Positions 45,153-54,430 of a stretch of DNA of 64,000 nt are shown in pieces. The position numbers and the translations under genes were made by a program. A model generated the notes under the pieces. It was not told where the DNA came from. It worked only from the letters and a program-made list of their open reading frames with translations, and did not search any database. Origin of the DNA: Syntrophopropionicum sp964397525 (GTDB taxonomy: Bacteria > Bacillota > Desulfotomaculia > Desulfotomaculales > Pelotomaculaceae); contig CAYNIY010000003.1 in NCBI GenBank assembly GCA_964397525.1, positions 23,881-87,880 of the forward strand, in the 5' to 3' direction. Positions within the stretch are counted from its first letter, which is position 1. Each line of letters begins with the position of its first letter.

Positions 45153-46397
45153 ATGCAGGGATGTGCTACGGTCAGGATTGCGGTTGTGGGCGGCGGCGCT
45201 GCGGGAATAATAGCGGCTATTGCCGCGTCGTACAGAGGCGCGGACGTCACCATCATTGAGAAAAACAACAGGATTGGCAAAAAAATTCTGGCCACCGGCA
45301 ACGGCAGGTGCAACCTGACCAATATCAACCTCAGCATAGCAAACTACCACGGGGAAAACCCCCAGTTCGCCGGCAGCGCCCTGGCAAAATTCGATGTCCA
45401 TAAAACCATCGATTTTTTCGAGCGGCTAGGCTTAGCCCACAAGGTTGAAGAAGAGGGCAAGGTTTTCCCTGTTTCCAACCAGGCTTCCAGCGTACTGGAT
45501 GTTTTGAGGTACGAGCTGGAGAAGACAGGGGTTAAAATTTTATGTGAGTCTGCTGTAAGCGATATAAAAAAAGAAGGCGGCGGATTTATTATCACCTTTC
45601 AGAACGGAGGGGAGTTTAAGTCAGACCGGGTCATCCTGGCTGCCGGCGGTAAAGCAGCACCCGGCCTCGGTTCAAACGGCAGCGGCTTTACCCTGGCCCG
45701 CAAACTGGGCCACAGCATCGTCGAGCCTTTTCCGGCCCTGGTCCAATTGAAGTTGGCAGCAACCTTCCTAAAGCAAATTCAGGGTGTCAAGTTTGATGGT
45801 GACGCAGAAATAATTGTCAATAACAAAGCGCTGCAAAAAGCATCGGGAGAAATATTATTCACTGAATACGGCGCATCAGGCCCGCCGGTTTTATCCTTAA
45901 GTCGCAAAGCAGGTGAATGCCTGCGGGATAGAAAAACAGCGTGGCTGAAGCTGACGCTGATCAATACCTGCAGTCGGGAACAGCTGGAAAACTATCTTGT
46001 TAATCGTTTCAACCAGGGTCCTGAAAAAGACCTTGTATTCAGTTTCGTCGGCTATATTAATAAGAGGCTGATTCCGGTGATGCTGAAAGAAGCAGGAATT
46101 GAAGATATAAAAAAACCGGCCGGCCTGGTCACAGCCCGGGATCGGGGACAAATAGTGGATCTTTTGCAGGACTGGCGTTTTCAGATTACCGGCACCACCT
46201 CTTGGCCGGCGGCGCAGGTCACTGCTGGTGGTGTGGCTGCAAGTGAGATCAACGGGCAGACCATGGAATCAAATATTGTCCCCAAACTATATTTTGCAGG
46301 TGAAGTCATTGACATCGATGGCGATTGCGGGGGCTACAACCTTCAGTGGGCCTGGTCTTCAGGTTTCTTGGCGGGTGAGTGCGCGGCGTCTGAATAA
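45153..46397 (+). CDS. HI0933/YhiN-family flavoprotein
   Basis: The 414-residue flavoprotein has the family's double signature: VVGGGAAGIIAAIAA (residues 11-25) and NRIGKKILATGNGRCNLTN (near 44-62). The C-terminal PKLYFAGEVIDIDGDCGGYNLQWAWSSG matches as well. The role of the family is not settled. AAAGGAG precedes the ATG. The gene is flanked by two copies of a short dispersed repeat. Confidence 0.9.
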   Translation: MQGCATVRIAVVGGGAAGIIAAIAASYRGADVTIIEKNNRIGKKILATGNGRCNLTNINLSIANYHGENPQFAGSALAKFDVHKTIDFFERLGLAHKVEEEGKVFPVSNQASSVLDVLRYELEKTGVKILCESAVSDIKKEGGGFIITFQNGGEFKSDRVILAAGGKAAPGLGSNGSGFTLARKLGHSIVEPFPALVQLKLAATFLKQIQGVKFDGDAEIIVNNKALQKASGEILFTEYGASGPPVLSLSRKAGECLRDRKTAWLKLTLINTCSREQLENYLVNRFNQGPEKDLVFSFVGYINKRLIPVMLKEAGIEDIKKPAGLVTARDRGQIVDLLQDWRFQITGTTSWPAAQVTAGGVAASEINGQTMESNIVPKLYFAGEVIDIDGDCGGYNLQWAWSSGFLAGECAASE

Positions 46398-46421
46398 ATA
46401 TTCCATGATTTCCCCATTGCT

Positions 46422-46479
46422 GTTCTGAATGATAGTGAAGTATCTTGTTGTAAGATCCTTCACTTTGCTCAGGATGACA
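46422..46479. repeat. REP-like palindromic repeat
   Basis: The perfect core GTGAAG-N-ATCTT (46435-46446) pairs with AAGAT-N-CTTCAC (46452-46463) around a five-base loop, with one mismatch. Outer arms (TGTTCTGAA and TCAGGATGACA) extend it. It resembles the small CATTCTGAG/GAAGAATCTT palindromes spread through many environmental genomes. A half copy lies at 26790-26820, and another partial arm (AGATTCTTTGCAGCG, then AGGATAACA) follows at 46486-46512. Confidence 0.65.
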
Positions 46480-46503
46480 ATAGTGAGATTCTTTGCAGCG
46501 TGC

Positions 46504-46537
46504 AGGATAACATATTTGAAGCCTGCTTACAGGATAG
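46504..46537. repeat. dispersed repeat, second copy
   Basis: It is the partner of 45079-45113. The AGGATAACA at its start overlaps the end of a partial REP-like arm, so the pair may be the flank of a decayed REP element. Confidence 0.5.
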
Positions 46538-46552
46538 ATTTAAATGTCGGCT

Positions 46553-47332
46553 TTATTGTTTTTTGATCAGGGTATCGGACCATAAACCGGGCACACGAGA
46601 AGGCGCGCTGGCCAGGGATATGTCAGGTGCCAGCTGCTGGCGGGCATTGTACAGTGCTTTGCGGGGATCGTTGTCATCTTCACTCAGGTGACCGAGCATT
46701 ACCAGCCGGCAGCAGCTGAGGTCAAGCGACTGCAGTACCTGCCCGCATTGCTTGTTGGACAGGTGTCCGGTGGGGCCAAGATTTCGTTTCTTAACATGCC
46801 AGGGTTTGGCGGAGTTCTTATACATTTCCACATCGTGGTTCGATTCTATGTACAGGTAGTCAAGAGCATTGAACAGGTTACGGCATTTTTCCGGGAAAAA
46901 ACCTGTATCAGTCATAAAGCCCATCCGTTCGCCGTCACCGGAAACAGTATACCCTACTGTTTCAACATCATGTGAAAGGTTGAAAGGAGTCAGAGACAAG
47001 CTGCCAATTTTACATTCCAGGTAAGGGTTGAGCACCTGAAATCCGGGATATTCATAAAAAGCGCAGCACTCGCTGACCTGTCTGATGACGCCCGCGGTTG
47101 AATACACAGGAACATTTCTCTGTTTGAGAAGATGTTTGAGGCCGTAAATATGGTCGGTATGGCAGTGGGTCACCAAAACGGCGTCGATGTCCCCCAAGGC
47201 CAGCCCCCTACCGTCCAGAAAAGGAATCAGATCCCTTTTCCTGAGGCCGCAGTCAATCATAATGCAGGTATCTCGGTTTTGTATGACCACGCTGTTGGCA
47301 TAACTGCAGGATGACAGGGTACAAAATTTCAA
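46553..47332 (-). CDS. metallo-beta-lactamase-fold hydrolase (WalJ/YycJ type)
   Basis: The 259-residue protein has the HxHxDH zinc motif (VTHCHTDHIYGL, near 57) and later His/Asp ligands (LSHDVE, FMTDTGFF, ESNHD, GHLSN). It matches YycJ/WalJ, an exonuclease-like protein linked in Bacillus to cell division and DNA handling. The TTG at 47332 has GGGAGGA eight bases upstream; the longer frame to 47398 has no such site. It is not beside a WalKR system here. Confidence 0.87.
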   Translation of the reverse strand: MKFCTLSSCSYANSVVIQNRDTCIMIDCGLRKRDLIPFLDGRGLALGDIDAVLVTHCHTDHIYGLKHLLKQRNVPVYSTAGVIRQVSECCAFYEYPGFQVLNPYLECKIGSLSLTPFNLSHDVETVGYTVSGDGERMGFMTDTGFFPEKCRNLFNALDYLYIESNHDVEMYKNSAKPWHVKKRNLGPTGHLSNKQCGQVLQSLDLSCCRLVMLGHLSEDDNDPRKALYNARQQLAPDISLASAPSRVPGLWSDTLIKKQ

Positions 47333-47454
47333 CTGCTGATTCCTCCCGCCTGTTGTATGTATTAACATTAGACGGCAGCGCCGGGGATTCCTTCCCATAT
47401 AGCATTGTGATTAAAATTTCACACAGGGGGACTCTGAGGCGGCTATATTATTTG

Positions 47455-47500
47455 TTGACACCGGGAGAAATTAGATGTTAATGTATCATTAACGATACAT
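47455..47500 (+). promoter_or_regulatory. PadR-controlled promoter and operator
   Basis: TTGACA (47455-47460) is followed after 18 bases by TAATGT (47479-47484). A perfect inverted repeat ATGTATC-N6-GATACAT (47481-47500) overlaps the -10 and start. PadR-type regulators bind ATGT...ACAT palindromes, so autoregulation by the next gene is likely. Confidence 0.65.
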
Positions 47501-47537
47501 ATCGTAAGCGATCAATATACACAGCACAGGTGATGAC

Positions 47538-47927
47538 ATGGAAATAAGCTATGAACAGCTTTATGATGTAAGTAAATTAAGCAGAGGGCTTCTAATTAAG
47601 GGGCTTTTGCCGTACTATGTCCTCCGGCTGTTGTCAAGGGATAAAATGTACGGCAAAAAAATATTGGACCGGATCAAGGAGATGTCCGGGGGAAGTTGGA
47701 AGCCGTCCCCCGGCTCAATTTACCCTCTCCTAAGACGCATGGTGCGGTTGGGATTGGTTTCAGAGTACCTGGATGATGGGAACGGGCATCTCAAACGCAT
47801 CTACGAGCTGACTGACGCCGGACGGGCAGCGCTGGCCCAGATGAGGGAGGACATCCATCCCAGGCTCGAGCGGACCATCGAGCTGCTGACCGTGCATCTG
47901 CGGGAACTGGAAAAGCTGGAGGACTGA
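47538..47927 (+). CDS. PadR-family transcriptional regulator
   Basis: The 129-residue regulator has the PadR winged helix: LLPYYVLRLLSRDKMYGKKILDRI, then PSPGSIYPLLRRMVRLGLVSEY and KRIYELTDAGRAAL. A C-terminal helix for dimerisation follows. It lies 30 bases before the exporter 2 genes with its operator just upstream, so it should control its own operon in response to an exported compound. Confidence 0.92.
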   Translation: MEISYEQLYDVSKLSRGLLIKGLLPYYVLRLLSRDKMYGKKILDRIKEMSGGSWKPSPGSIYPLLRRMVRLGLVSEYLDDGNGHLKRIYELTDAGRAALAQMREDIHPRLERTIELLTVHLRELEKLED

Positions 47928-47957
47928 AAAAAAAGCGTATCCAAGGGGGGGTAGTAA

Positions 47958-49178
47958 ATGGCTGATAAAAGAAAGGGCAAGATCATCAAGCCGCTTGTGG
48001 CTGTGTTTATTCTGCTCATAGTACTTTTTGCAGCCTGGAGTGTTTTGTTTAAAAGGGACAAGGTTGATTATTACACGATAAAGCCAATTGACATAAACAA
48101 TACTGTCCTGGCAAGCGGCAGGGTCAGTTATCCCCAGCCTTATGACATTACCGCGCTTTCTTCCGGAAGAGTAGCCGTGATTGCCTGCCGGGAGGGGGAA
48201 CTGGTCAGTGAAGGCCAGTTGCTGCTGCAGATGGAGGATTTCCAGGAAAATCAGAACCTTCTCCTGGCCAGCAGCAATCTGGAATCTATCAAAAGCAAGA
48301 AAAGAAATATTACTGAAGAAACCCTGCCCAGGCAGGAGGAAGTGCTGATCCAGGATAAGATCAAGCTTGGCGAAGCGGAGAGGGAGCTGCAGCGCCAAAA
48401 AGCACTTTTTGAACAGGGTGCTGTTCCAGCTGTGGATTATGAAAAAGCAACCGACAATTACAAGCTTGCCCTTTCCCAGTACAACCAGGATCTGTTGACA
48501 AGGGACTCGCTTGCCGGGGGAAGTGCCGCTGCGGAAACAGATGCGCAGATATCATATTATGAGGCGCAGTTGAGTATCGCAACGAAAGCAGTGGCGGACA
48601 AGAGAGTTGTTTCGCCGCTCACGGGAACAGTGAGCAAAATTAATTTTTCTGCCGGGCAGCAGGTTACGGCCAGCGAAGTGCTTCTCACTATTTTGAGGCA
48701 GCAGAACTGGGTAGTTGAAGCAGAGGTCGACCAGAAGGAACTGCCGCTGTTAAAAGAGGGTCAGGATGCCCTGGTGGCTCTGGATGCCTACCCACAGGAG
48801 AAGCTGGCAGCAGTACTTATCTACATATCCCCCCAGGTTGATGCACAGAAGGGGACATGTCTATTAAGGCTGGAGATAAAAGGAAGCGAATCATATATAA
48901 AATATGGGATGGCAGCGGACGTCGAGCTTTTGTCGGAGACCAACATACAGGTGCTTGCTCTCCCCAGGCAGTTCCTTGAGTTCAACGGCAGTGATGCATT
49001 TGCTTGGGTCTGGCAGGAGGGAAGAGCTGTAAAATACCAGCTTACATACCGCACGGTCGGCGATCGCTGGATCATTGCTGAAAACCTTGAGCAAGGGGCA
49101 GTCATTCTGTCACCAGCAGGTGATTTAAACAAGGTCAAGCTCCAGCCCGGCCGGGAGGTTGCGGCTGATGAAATTTAA
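47958..49178 (+). CDS. membrane-fusion (HlyD/MacA-type) subunit of ABC exporter 2
   Basis: The 406-residue adaptor has a membrane helix at residues 14-32. Its lipoyl halves are split (SSGRVAVIACREGELVSEGQLLLQME and VVSPLTGTVSKINFSAGQQV) by a coiled coil (about 95-195). A barrel domain follows. It plays the same part as the adaptor of exporter 1 but the two are only distantly alike. A run AAGGGGGGGT precedes the ATG. Its stop overlaps the permease start by 11 bases. Confidence 0.88.
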   Translation: MADKRKGKIIKPLVAVFILLIVLFAAWSVLFKRDKVDYYTIKPIDINNTVLASGRVSYPQPYDITALSSGRVAVIACREGELVSEGQLLLQMEDFQENQNLLLASSNLESIKSKKRNITEETLPRQEEVLIQDKIKLGEAERELQRQKALFEQGAVPAVDYEKATDNYKLALSQYNQDLLTRDSLAGGSAAAETDAQISYYEAQLSIATKAVADKRVVSPLTGTVSKINFSAGQQVTASEVLLTILRQQNWVVEAEVDQKELPLLKEGQDALVALDAYPQEKLAAVLIYISPQVDAQKGTCLLRLEIKGSESYIKYGMAADVELLSETNIQVLALPRQFLEFNGSDAFAWVWQEGRAVKYQLTYRTVGDRWIIAENLEQGAVILSPAGDLNKVKLQPGREVAADEI

Positions 49179-50385
49179 CACTTACGAAATTATGACCGCC
49201 TACAGGTTTTTGGTCAGTGGGAAATCGCAGACAGTTTTGATTATCCTCGGCATAGCCATTGGCGTTGCCGTCCAGGTATTCCTAATCTCCCTAATAGATG
49301 GACTGCAGAAAAGCCTGATCCAGCAGACAGTTGGCTCTTCCCCGCATATCACCGTCTCGCCGCCTCTTTCCGCCCCGGTGCCCCTAAGCATTGGTAATGG
49401 TACTATTAGCGATTTCCGGCAGCCGTTAAATGTTGAGGGCAGTGAAATACTGTCTTGGCAGCGATACAAAGATTACCTGGACAGGGTTAAAGGTTTTAAC
49501 GCCGTGTCCCCTGTGGCCAACGGGAACAGCTACATTGAAAAAGGAGGATCTTCCTTTGCGGTTTTAATCAAGGGGATAACCCTGCCGGATGCTGATGAGA
49601 TCTATAAGTTCAATGATAACATCACCTCCGGCGTTATGCAGCTGAGTGGTAACAACGTCTTGCTCGGCGTGGCTTCATCCGAAAAAACCGGCCTCCTGGT
49701 GGGTGACAAGTTTTATTTAAGAAACCAGAAAGGAAACGGTGACTATTTTTTCGTCCAGGGGATTTTTGACCTGGGTTCGTCGGCAGCCAACAACATGGTT
49801 GTCATGTCCCTGGACAGGGCACGCACTTTCCTGGATATCACCGGGATTTCCGCAATTGAGGTGCAGGTGCAGGACGTTTTTGCCGCCGAAAGCCTGGCCC
49901 AAAACTTGAGGCAGAGCCTAAGTGATGTCAGGGTGGAATCCTGGCAGGAAAAAAACTCGGAGCTGCTCAGTGCCCTGAAATCCCAGAGTACTTCATCCGG
50001 AGTAATCCAGTTTTTTGTGCTCCTCAGTATTACTCTGGGTATTTCCAGTGTTCTGGCAATTACAGCAATCCAAAAATCACGCCAGCTCGGCATCCTGAAG
50101 GCGATGGGCACTAACAATAAAAGCGCCGCCCGAATTTTTATCATTCAGGGTTTTTCAATCGGTATTTCAGGCGCTGTGGTGGGTATTTTCCTGGGGCTTG
50201 GTATGGCCAACCTGTTTGTTATAGGGACTAAGAGCAGCGGTGGCCCCGCTTTTGAACTAGCGCTGACAGCGGCAAACATCCTACTGCCGGCTGTCTTGGC
50301 AGTGTTTTCTGCGACCTTGGCCGCCCTTGTGCCTGCCCGCCGGGCGGCAGGGCTGAATCCGATGGAGGTCATTCGCAATGGGTGA
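49168..50385 (+). CDS. FtsX-domain permease of ABC exporter 2
   Basis: The 405-residue permease has an N-terminal helix (about 22-42), a long outer domain, and three C-terminal helices (near 280-395) in the MacB/LolC layout. The ATG at 49168 is used, with GGGAGG nine bases upstream; a TTG at 49159 touches that site. It overlaps the genes on both sides, a sign of tight translational coupling. Confidence 0.9.
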   Translation: MKFNTYEIMTAYRFLVSGKSQTVLIILGIAIGVAVQVFLISLIDGLQKSLIQQTVGSSPHITVSPPLSAPVPLSIGNGTISDFRQPLNVEGSEILSWQRYKDYLDRVKGFNAVSPVANGNSYIEKGGSSFAVLIKGITLPDADEIYKFNDNITSGVMQLSGNNVLLGVASSEKTGLLVGDKFYLRNQKGNGDYFFVQGIFDLGSSAANNMVVMSLDRARTFLDITGISAIEVQVQDVFAAESLAQNLRQSLSDVRVESWQEKNSELLSALKSQSTSSGVIQFFVLLSITLGISSVLAITAIQKSRQLGILKAMGTNNKSAARIFIIQGFSIGISGAVVGIFLGLGMANLFVIGTKSSGGPAFELALTAANILLPAVLAVFSATLAALVPARRAAGLNPMEVIRNG

Positions 50386-51136
50386 TATTATTGTGCTGGA
50401 TAAAATTAACAAGTTTTATGGCGATACAGTGGTTGTCCAGGTGCTTTTTGATATTGACCTGACGATCCGGAGCGGCCAGTTTACCGCATTTATCGGACCT
50501 TCCGGTTCTGGTAAAACTACCCTTTTAAACATCATCGGTCTCCTGGAGTCACCCACGAGCGGTAAAATATACCTGGACGGCCAGGACATATCAGAGTTGG
50601 ACAGGGATGAACTGGCATTGTACAGAAACCAGAAGATAGGTTTTATTTTTCAGTTTCATTATCTGCTGCCTGAGTTTACAGCACTCGAAAACATTTTGAT
50701 CCCTCACTGGATCGGGAAGGGCAAGCCGTCACAGGAAATTATCGATAGGGCCATGTATTTAATGGAGAGAATCGGCATTAGGCAATACAATGACAAGTAT
50801 CCCAGCCAGATGTCAGGGGGCCAGCAGCAGAGAGTAGCCATTGCCCGCTCTCTAATCAACCAGCCAAAAATAATTTTTGCCGATGAGCCTACCGGAAATT
50901 TGGACAGCAAGTCCAGTGAAATGGTGATGGAACTACTAAAAGAGATCATTAAAGAAAACAATACCAACCTGGTTATGGTAACGCATGACCGGAATATAGC
51001 AACAACAGCGGACCGCGTCATTGAGCTGGTGGACGGTAGGATAAACAAAGATTACTTCCTTGACCAGATGGGGAGGGAGCAGGTCAGGGAAAAACTCGAG
51101 CACCTGGCCTGCACTATTGGCGATGAGCCCTGCTGA
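50378..51136 (+). CDS. ABC ATPase of exporter 2 (LolD/MacB group)
   Basis: The 252-residue ATPase has Walker A GPSGSGKTT, Q-loop FQFHYLLP, signature MSGGQQQR, Walker B IIFADEPTGNLD and H-loop VMVTHD. The C-terminal tail beyond residue 230 is acidic and may regulate it. The ATG lies inside the end of the permease gene with GGAGGT eight bases upstream. Operon order (PadR, adaptor, permease, ATPase) is reversed compared with exporter 1. Confidence 0.94.
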   Translation: MGDIIVLDKINKFYGDTVVVQVLFDIDLTIRSGQFTAFIGPSGSGKTTLLNIIGLLESPTSGKIYLDGQDISELDRDELALYRNQKIGFIFQFHYLLPEFTALENILIPHWIGKGKPSQEIIDRAMYLMERIGIRQYNDKYPSQMSGGQQQRVAIARSLINQPKIIFADEPTGNLDSKSSEMVMELLKEIIKENNTNLVMVTHDRNIATTADRVIELVDGRINKDYFLDQMGREQVREKLEHLACTIGDEPC

Positions 51137-51334
51137 CAGGGAACTTGTCCTGGTTTAAATCACTCATTTTACAGAGCCCCTGGGCTGAGACTAATTGCGG
51201 GGTGACGCTCCACAGACCTTCCTTTATTTTTTGCAATAACAATTCAAAAGAAGGAAAACCCCTTAGCTTAAAGAATTTAAAAATGTTGAAAAAGATTAAC
51301 ACAGTTCCAAGCATTTTGCGGGGAGGGTGCCTTT

Positions 51335-52264
51335 TTGCCTTTGCGTAGTAAACCCAGAATAACCAACCTGTGGTCAAAAGTTGTGGACGGGGATAAAGGG
51401 GAATGGTACTCCCGTGTGGTCCTGGAGTCCACTATGCCCTTTAAATATGAGCTGAAAGAAATTGACGGCGGGCTTGTGATACAGTGCAGCGGCGCTGAGG
51501 TAAACATGCCTGAGGGAGTGCTGGAGGTAAATGATGGCCTGCTGCGTGAGATGAATATTAAGCAGGGAGGAACAGACACCGTCAGGGTGGATTTGGCACT
51601 TGATTATCCGGCTGCTTATAGCCTGGCGCTGTATAAAGACTTTCCTTTCCGGCTGGCGATAAACCTGGACCGTTCGTACATCAGAAGTTTATTAACAGGC
51701 AAAAGAATAGTCATAGACCCCGGCCACGGGGGCAGGGATCACGGCGGCAAGGGGCCGGTCAGCCTCCTGGAAAAGGACGTGGTTGTACCGATAGCCCGAA
51801 ACCTCGAAAAACTTTTGCGCAAAACAGGAGCGCAGGTGATTTTGACCAGGAGCGATGACGAGGACATCTCCCTTCAGGAGAGGGCGGCACTTGCCCTGCA
51901 GGCGGGTACTGACGCTTATATCAGCATCCACACCAACGCCAGCGCGGATAGTGGTGTTGAAGGAGCAGCCACGCTTTACTCACCGGTGAACAATACGAGC
52001 GAGAAGCTCGCCCAGTACATACAGGAAGAAATCATAAAGAAGTTAAAGGTCAGGGACAGGGGAATCGCCGGGCAGCCTGACCTGGCAGGTATGGATAAAG
52101 GAATCCCGGCGGTGGAAGTAGAAGTCGTAACCATAACGAATATCGTGGAAGAGGTCTTCCTGCGCGGCCTGACCATTCAGAAAAGGGCCGCGGAAGGAAT
52201 TGTTAACGGTTTGATAAAATATTTCGCCCCTGAAGGGCTGAATGTAAAAGGTGATAAAAATTGA
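51335..52264 (+). CDS. N-acetylmuramoyl-L-alanine amidase (AMIN + amidase_3)
   Basis: The 309-residue hydrolase has an AMIN-like N-terminal domain (about 1-115) and a zinc amidase_3 domain: VIDPGHGGRDHGG (near 127), a Glu in SLLEKDV, and ISIHTNASAD. PAVEVEVVTITN near the end replaces the more common VExxFxSN. It would cut the amide bond of peptidoglycan stems. There is no signal peptide, so export is not explained. A run GGGGAGGG precedes the TTG. Its stop overlaps the start of the next gene. Confidence 0.86.
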   Translation: MPLRSKPRITNLWSKVVDGDKGEWYSRVVLESTMPFKYELKEIDGGLVIQCSGAEVNMPEGVLEVNDGLLREMNIKQGGTDTVRVDLALDYPAAYSLALYKDFPFRLAINLDRSYIRSLLTGKRIVIDPGHGGRDHGGKGPVSLLEKDVVVPIARNLEKLLRKTGAQVILTRSDDEDISLQERAALALQAGTDAYISIHTNASADSGVEGAATLYSPVNNTSEKLAQYIQEEIIKKLKVRDRGIAGQPDLAGMDKGIPAVEVEVVTITNIVEEVFLRGLTIQKRAAEGIVNGLIKYFAPEGLNVKGDKN

Positions 52265-52923
52265 TTGCTGGCAGATTGCCGATCAGGACCCATATCATTA
52301 CGGAAAATGACGATATTGTTGACGTGGTGCAAAAATATACGGGTATGATTGCGTCACCGGGAGATATAGTGGCAGTTGCCGAAAGCGTTGTCGCCATCAG
52401 CCAAGGGCGGGCGATCCTGCCGGACAGTGTCAAACCCGGCGTGATTGCCAAGATCCTGTGTCATTTTCCCGGCAAGGAGGGCAGCCTCGCTGCCCCGCCT
52501 TCCATCCAGGTTGCGATGGAGGAGGTTGGCACAGCACGCTTTCTGCTGGGAGTGACGGCTGCAGGCCTTGGCCGTCTGGTAGGACGCAGGGGTGATTTTT
52601 ACCGGGTTGCCGGCAGACAGCTGGCCCAGATAGACGACTTTGCCGGCACTATGTGGCCTTTCGACCGGCATATCGTACTAGGCCCGAAGGACACGCAAAA
52701 AGTTGTGGAGAGGATCAAGCAGGCTACCGGCGTTGACGCGGTAATCACGGATGTTAATGATATCGGCAAGGTGGATATCCTGGCCGCGACAGACGGTGTA
52801 GACTGCGAGGCGCTGGTAAGTTACCTCAAAGACAATCCACACGGCAATGACGACCAGCAAACACCCATCGTAGTGCTGATATCAGCTGAAAACATGCAGG
52901 AAATAAATGCTGCTCGGCAGTAA
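52261..52923 (+). CDS. CofE-like (F420-0:gamma-glutamyl ligase family) protein
   Basis: The 220-residue protein resembles the CofE fold: LPIRTHIITENDDIVDVV at the start, SPGDIVAVAESVVAISQGR (near 32-50), and RRGDFYRVAGRQ (near 109). Typical CofE adds glutamate to coenzyme F420. F420 is not usual in this kind of organism and no other F420 gene is nearby. A different gamma-glutamyl ligase role is likely, or the name is only a fold match. The TTG overlaps the amidase stop (TTGA), so the two are co-translated. Confidence 0.75.
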   Translation: MIAGRLPIRTHIITENDDIVDVVQKYTGMIASPGDIVAVAESVVAISQGRAILPDSVKPGVIAKILCHFPGKEGSLAAPPSIQVAMEEVGTARFLLGVTAAGLGRLVGRRGDFYRVAGRQLAQIDDFAGTMWPFDRHIVLGPKDTQKVVERIKQATGVDAVITDVNDIGKVDILAATDGVDCEALVSYLKDNPHGNDDQQTPIVVLISAENMQEINAARQ

Positions 52924-52946
52924 GGTTAGGAGAATGATGTGATTAA

Positions 52947-54398
52947 ATGACCTTAAACCAGAACAGGACACCACTTTTTGACGCTGTTAAACATCATGTC
53001 ACCAGGAATGCGATTCCCCTGCAGATCCCCGGTCATAAGCATGGTTACGGGCTGGAGGAATACAAGGAATTTGTCGGCGAGAATGTCCTCAAGATGGATT
53101 TGAACGAGACCAGAGGCATCGACATGCTTTGGGATCCGGTCGCAGTTATCGCCGAGGCGGAAAAACTGCTGGCCGACTCAATGAGGGCAAAACATGCTTA
53201 TTTTTTAATCAACGGGACAACCTCTGGCATGCAGGCCATGATCATGAGCACCTGTACTCCCGGCGACCAGATCATCCTGCCCAGGAACGCCCATAAATCA
53301 GTTTTTAACGGGCTCATTCTGAGTGGGGCCAACCCGGTCTATGTTCAGCCGGAAATTGATGACTACCTGGGCATAGTCACAGGGATCACTGCCGCAGGAC
53401 TGCGGCAGGCCATAGAAAAAAATACAGGTGCCAAAGCCGTCATGGCCATTAATCCATCGTATTACGGAGTGGCCACGGAGCTGAAAGCAATTGTGGAAAC
53501 GGCGCACGGCAGATGCATCCCGGTACTGGTGGACGAAGCGCACGGCACCCACATGTGCTTCCATCCCTATTTTCCCATGTCCGCCATGGCAGCAGGCGCT
53601 GATATGAGCGCTGCCAGCCTGCACAAAACTGGCGGCTCTCTGACCCAGAGCTCAGCGCTGCTCGTCGGCAGCAGCAAAATTAATCCCAATTACATCAAGC
53701 AGGTGCTCAACTTGACCTATACATCCAGCCCATCATATATCCTGCTCTGTTCTCTGGACGTCGCCCGGAAACAGCTGGCCACCAGGGGCAGGCAGATTCT
53801 GGACGATATTCTGGATATGGTGCAGCGGACCAGGGCGGAAATCAATAAACTCGACGGGCTGTTCGCCCCGGACAAAAATTATTTTGAAAGGTCCGGCAGG
53901 TTCAGCTTCGATGAAACAAAGCTTCTGGTAAACGTGCAGAAACTGGGGTTAACCGGGTACGAGGTGGAGGAGATCCTGGCCAAGGATTTCAATATTTTGA
54001 TCGAGCTGGCCGATATGTACAATATCTTGGCCGTGATTAGCCTGGGAGAGAAGGAAGAATTCCTGCAGGCTTTCTTAGATGCCCTGAAAGATATCTCAGC
54101 CCACGGCAAGAGAAAAGTCGTGAAGAAAATAGAGACTATCCAGTTCAGCCCGGAGGTGGTTATGCCGCCAAGGGATGCTTTCTTCAGCAAAAAAAGATCA
54201 GTGCCTCTCGAACAGTGCGCCGGGGAAATCGCCGGGGAAATGGTCATGGTCTATCCGCCCGGCATTCCCCTGGTCAGTATGGGGGAAATAATAACGGCCG
54301 AAATTATCGACTATGTCAGAATGCTCAAGGCAGAGAGGTGCACGATCCAGGGCACTATCGACCCGATCGTCGACAATATCATGGTTTTAGATGCTTAG
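52947..54398 (+). CDS. Orn/Lys/Arg decarboxylase family protein (SpeA-like)
   Basis: The 483-residue PLP enzyme has the family's IPGHKHG (near 27), FLINGTTSGMQA (phosphate-binding, near 88), VDEAHGTH, and the PLP lysine in SLHKTGGSLTQ (near 228). A C-terminal domain (about 380-480) follows. In Firmicutes this short form decarboxylates arginine, lysine or ornithine to polyamine precursors. It lies 23 bases after the CofE-like gene in the same operon as the amidase. Confidence 0.9.
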   Translation: MTLNQNRTPLFDAVKHHVTRNAIPLQIPGHKHGYGLEEYKEFVGENVLKMDLNETRGIDMLWDPVAVIAEAEKLLADSMRAKHAYFLINGTTSGMQAMIMSTCTPGDQIILPRNAHKSVFNGLILSGANPVYVQPEIDDYLGIVTGITAAGLRQAIEKNTGAKAVMAINPSYYGVATELKAIVETAHGRCIPVLVDEAHGTHMCFHPYFPMSAMAAGADMSAASLHKTGGSLTQSSALLVGSSKINPNYIKQVLNLTYTSSPSYILLCSLDVARKQLATRGRQILDDILDMVQRTRAEINKLDGLFAPDKNYFERSGRFSFDETKLLVNVQKLGLTGYEVEEILAKDFNILIELADMYNILAVISLGEKEEFLQAFLDALKDISAHGKRKVVKKIETIQFSPEVVMPPRDAFFSKKRSVPLEQCAGEIAGEMVMVYPPGIPLVSMGEIITAEIIDYVRMLKAERCTIQGTIDPIVDNIMVLDA

Positions 54399-54430
54399 AC
54401 AATATTATCTGAAATAGAATAGACTAAATT

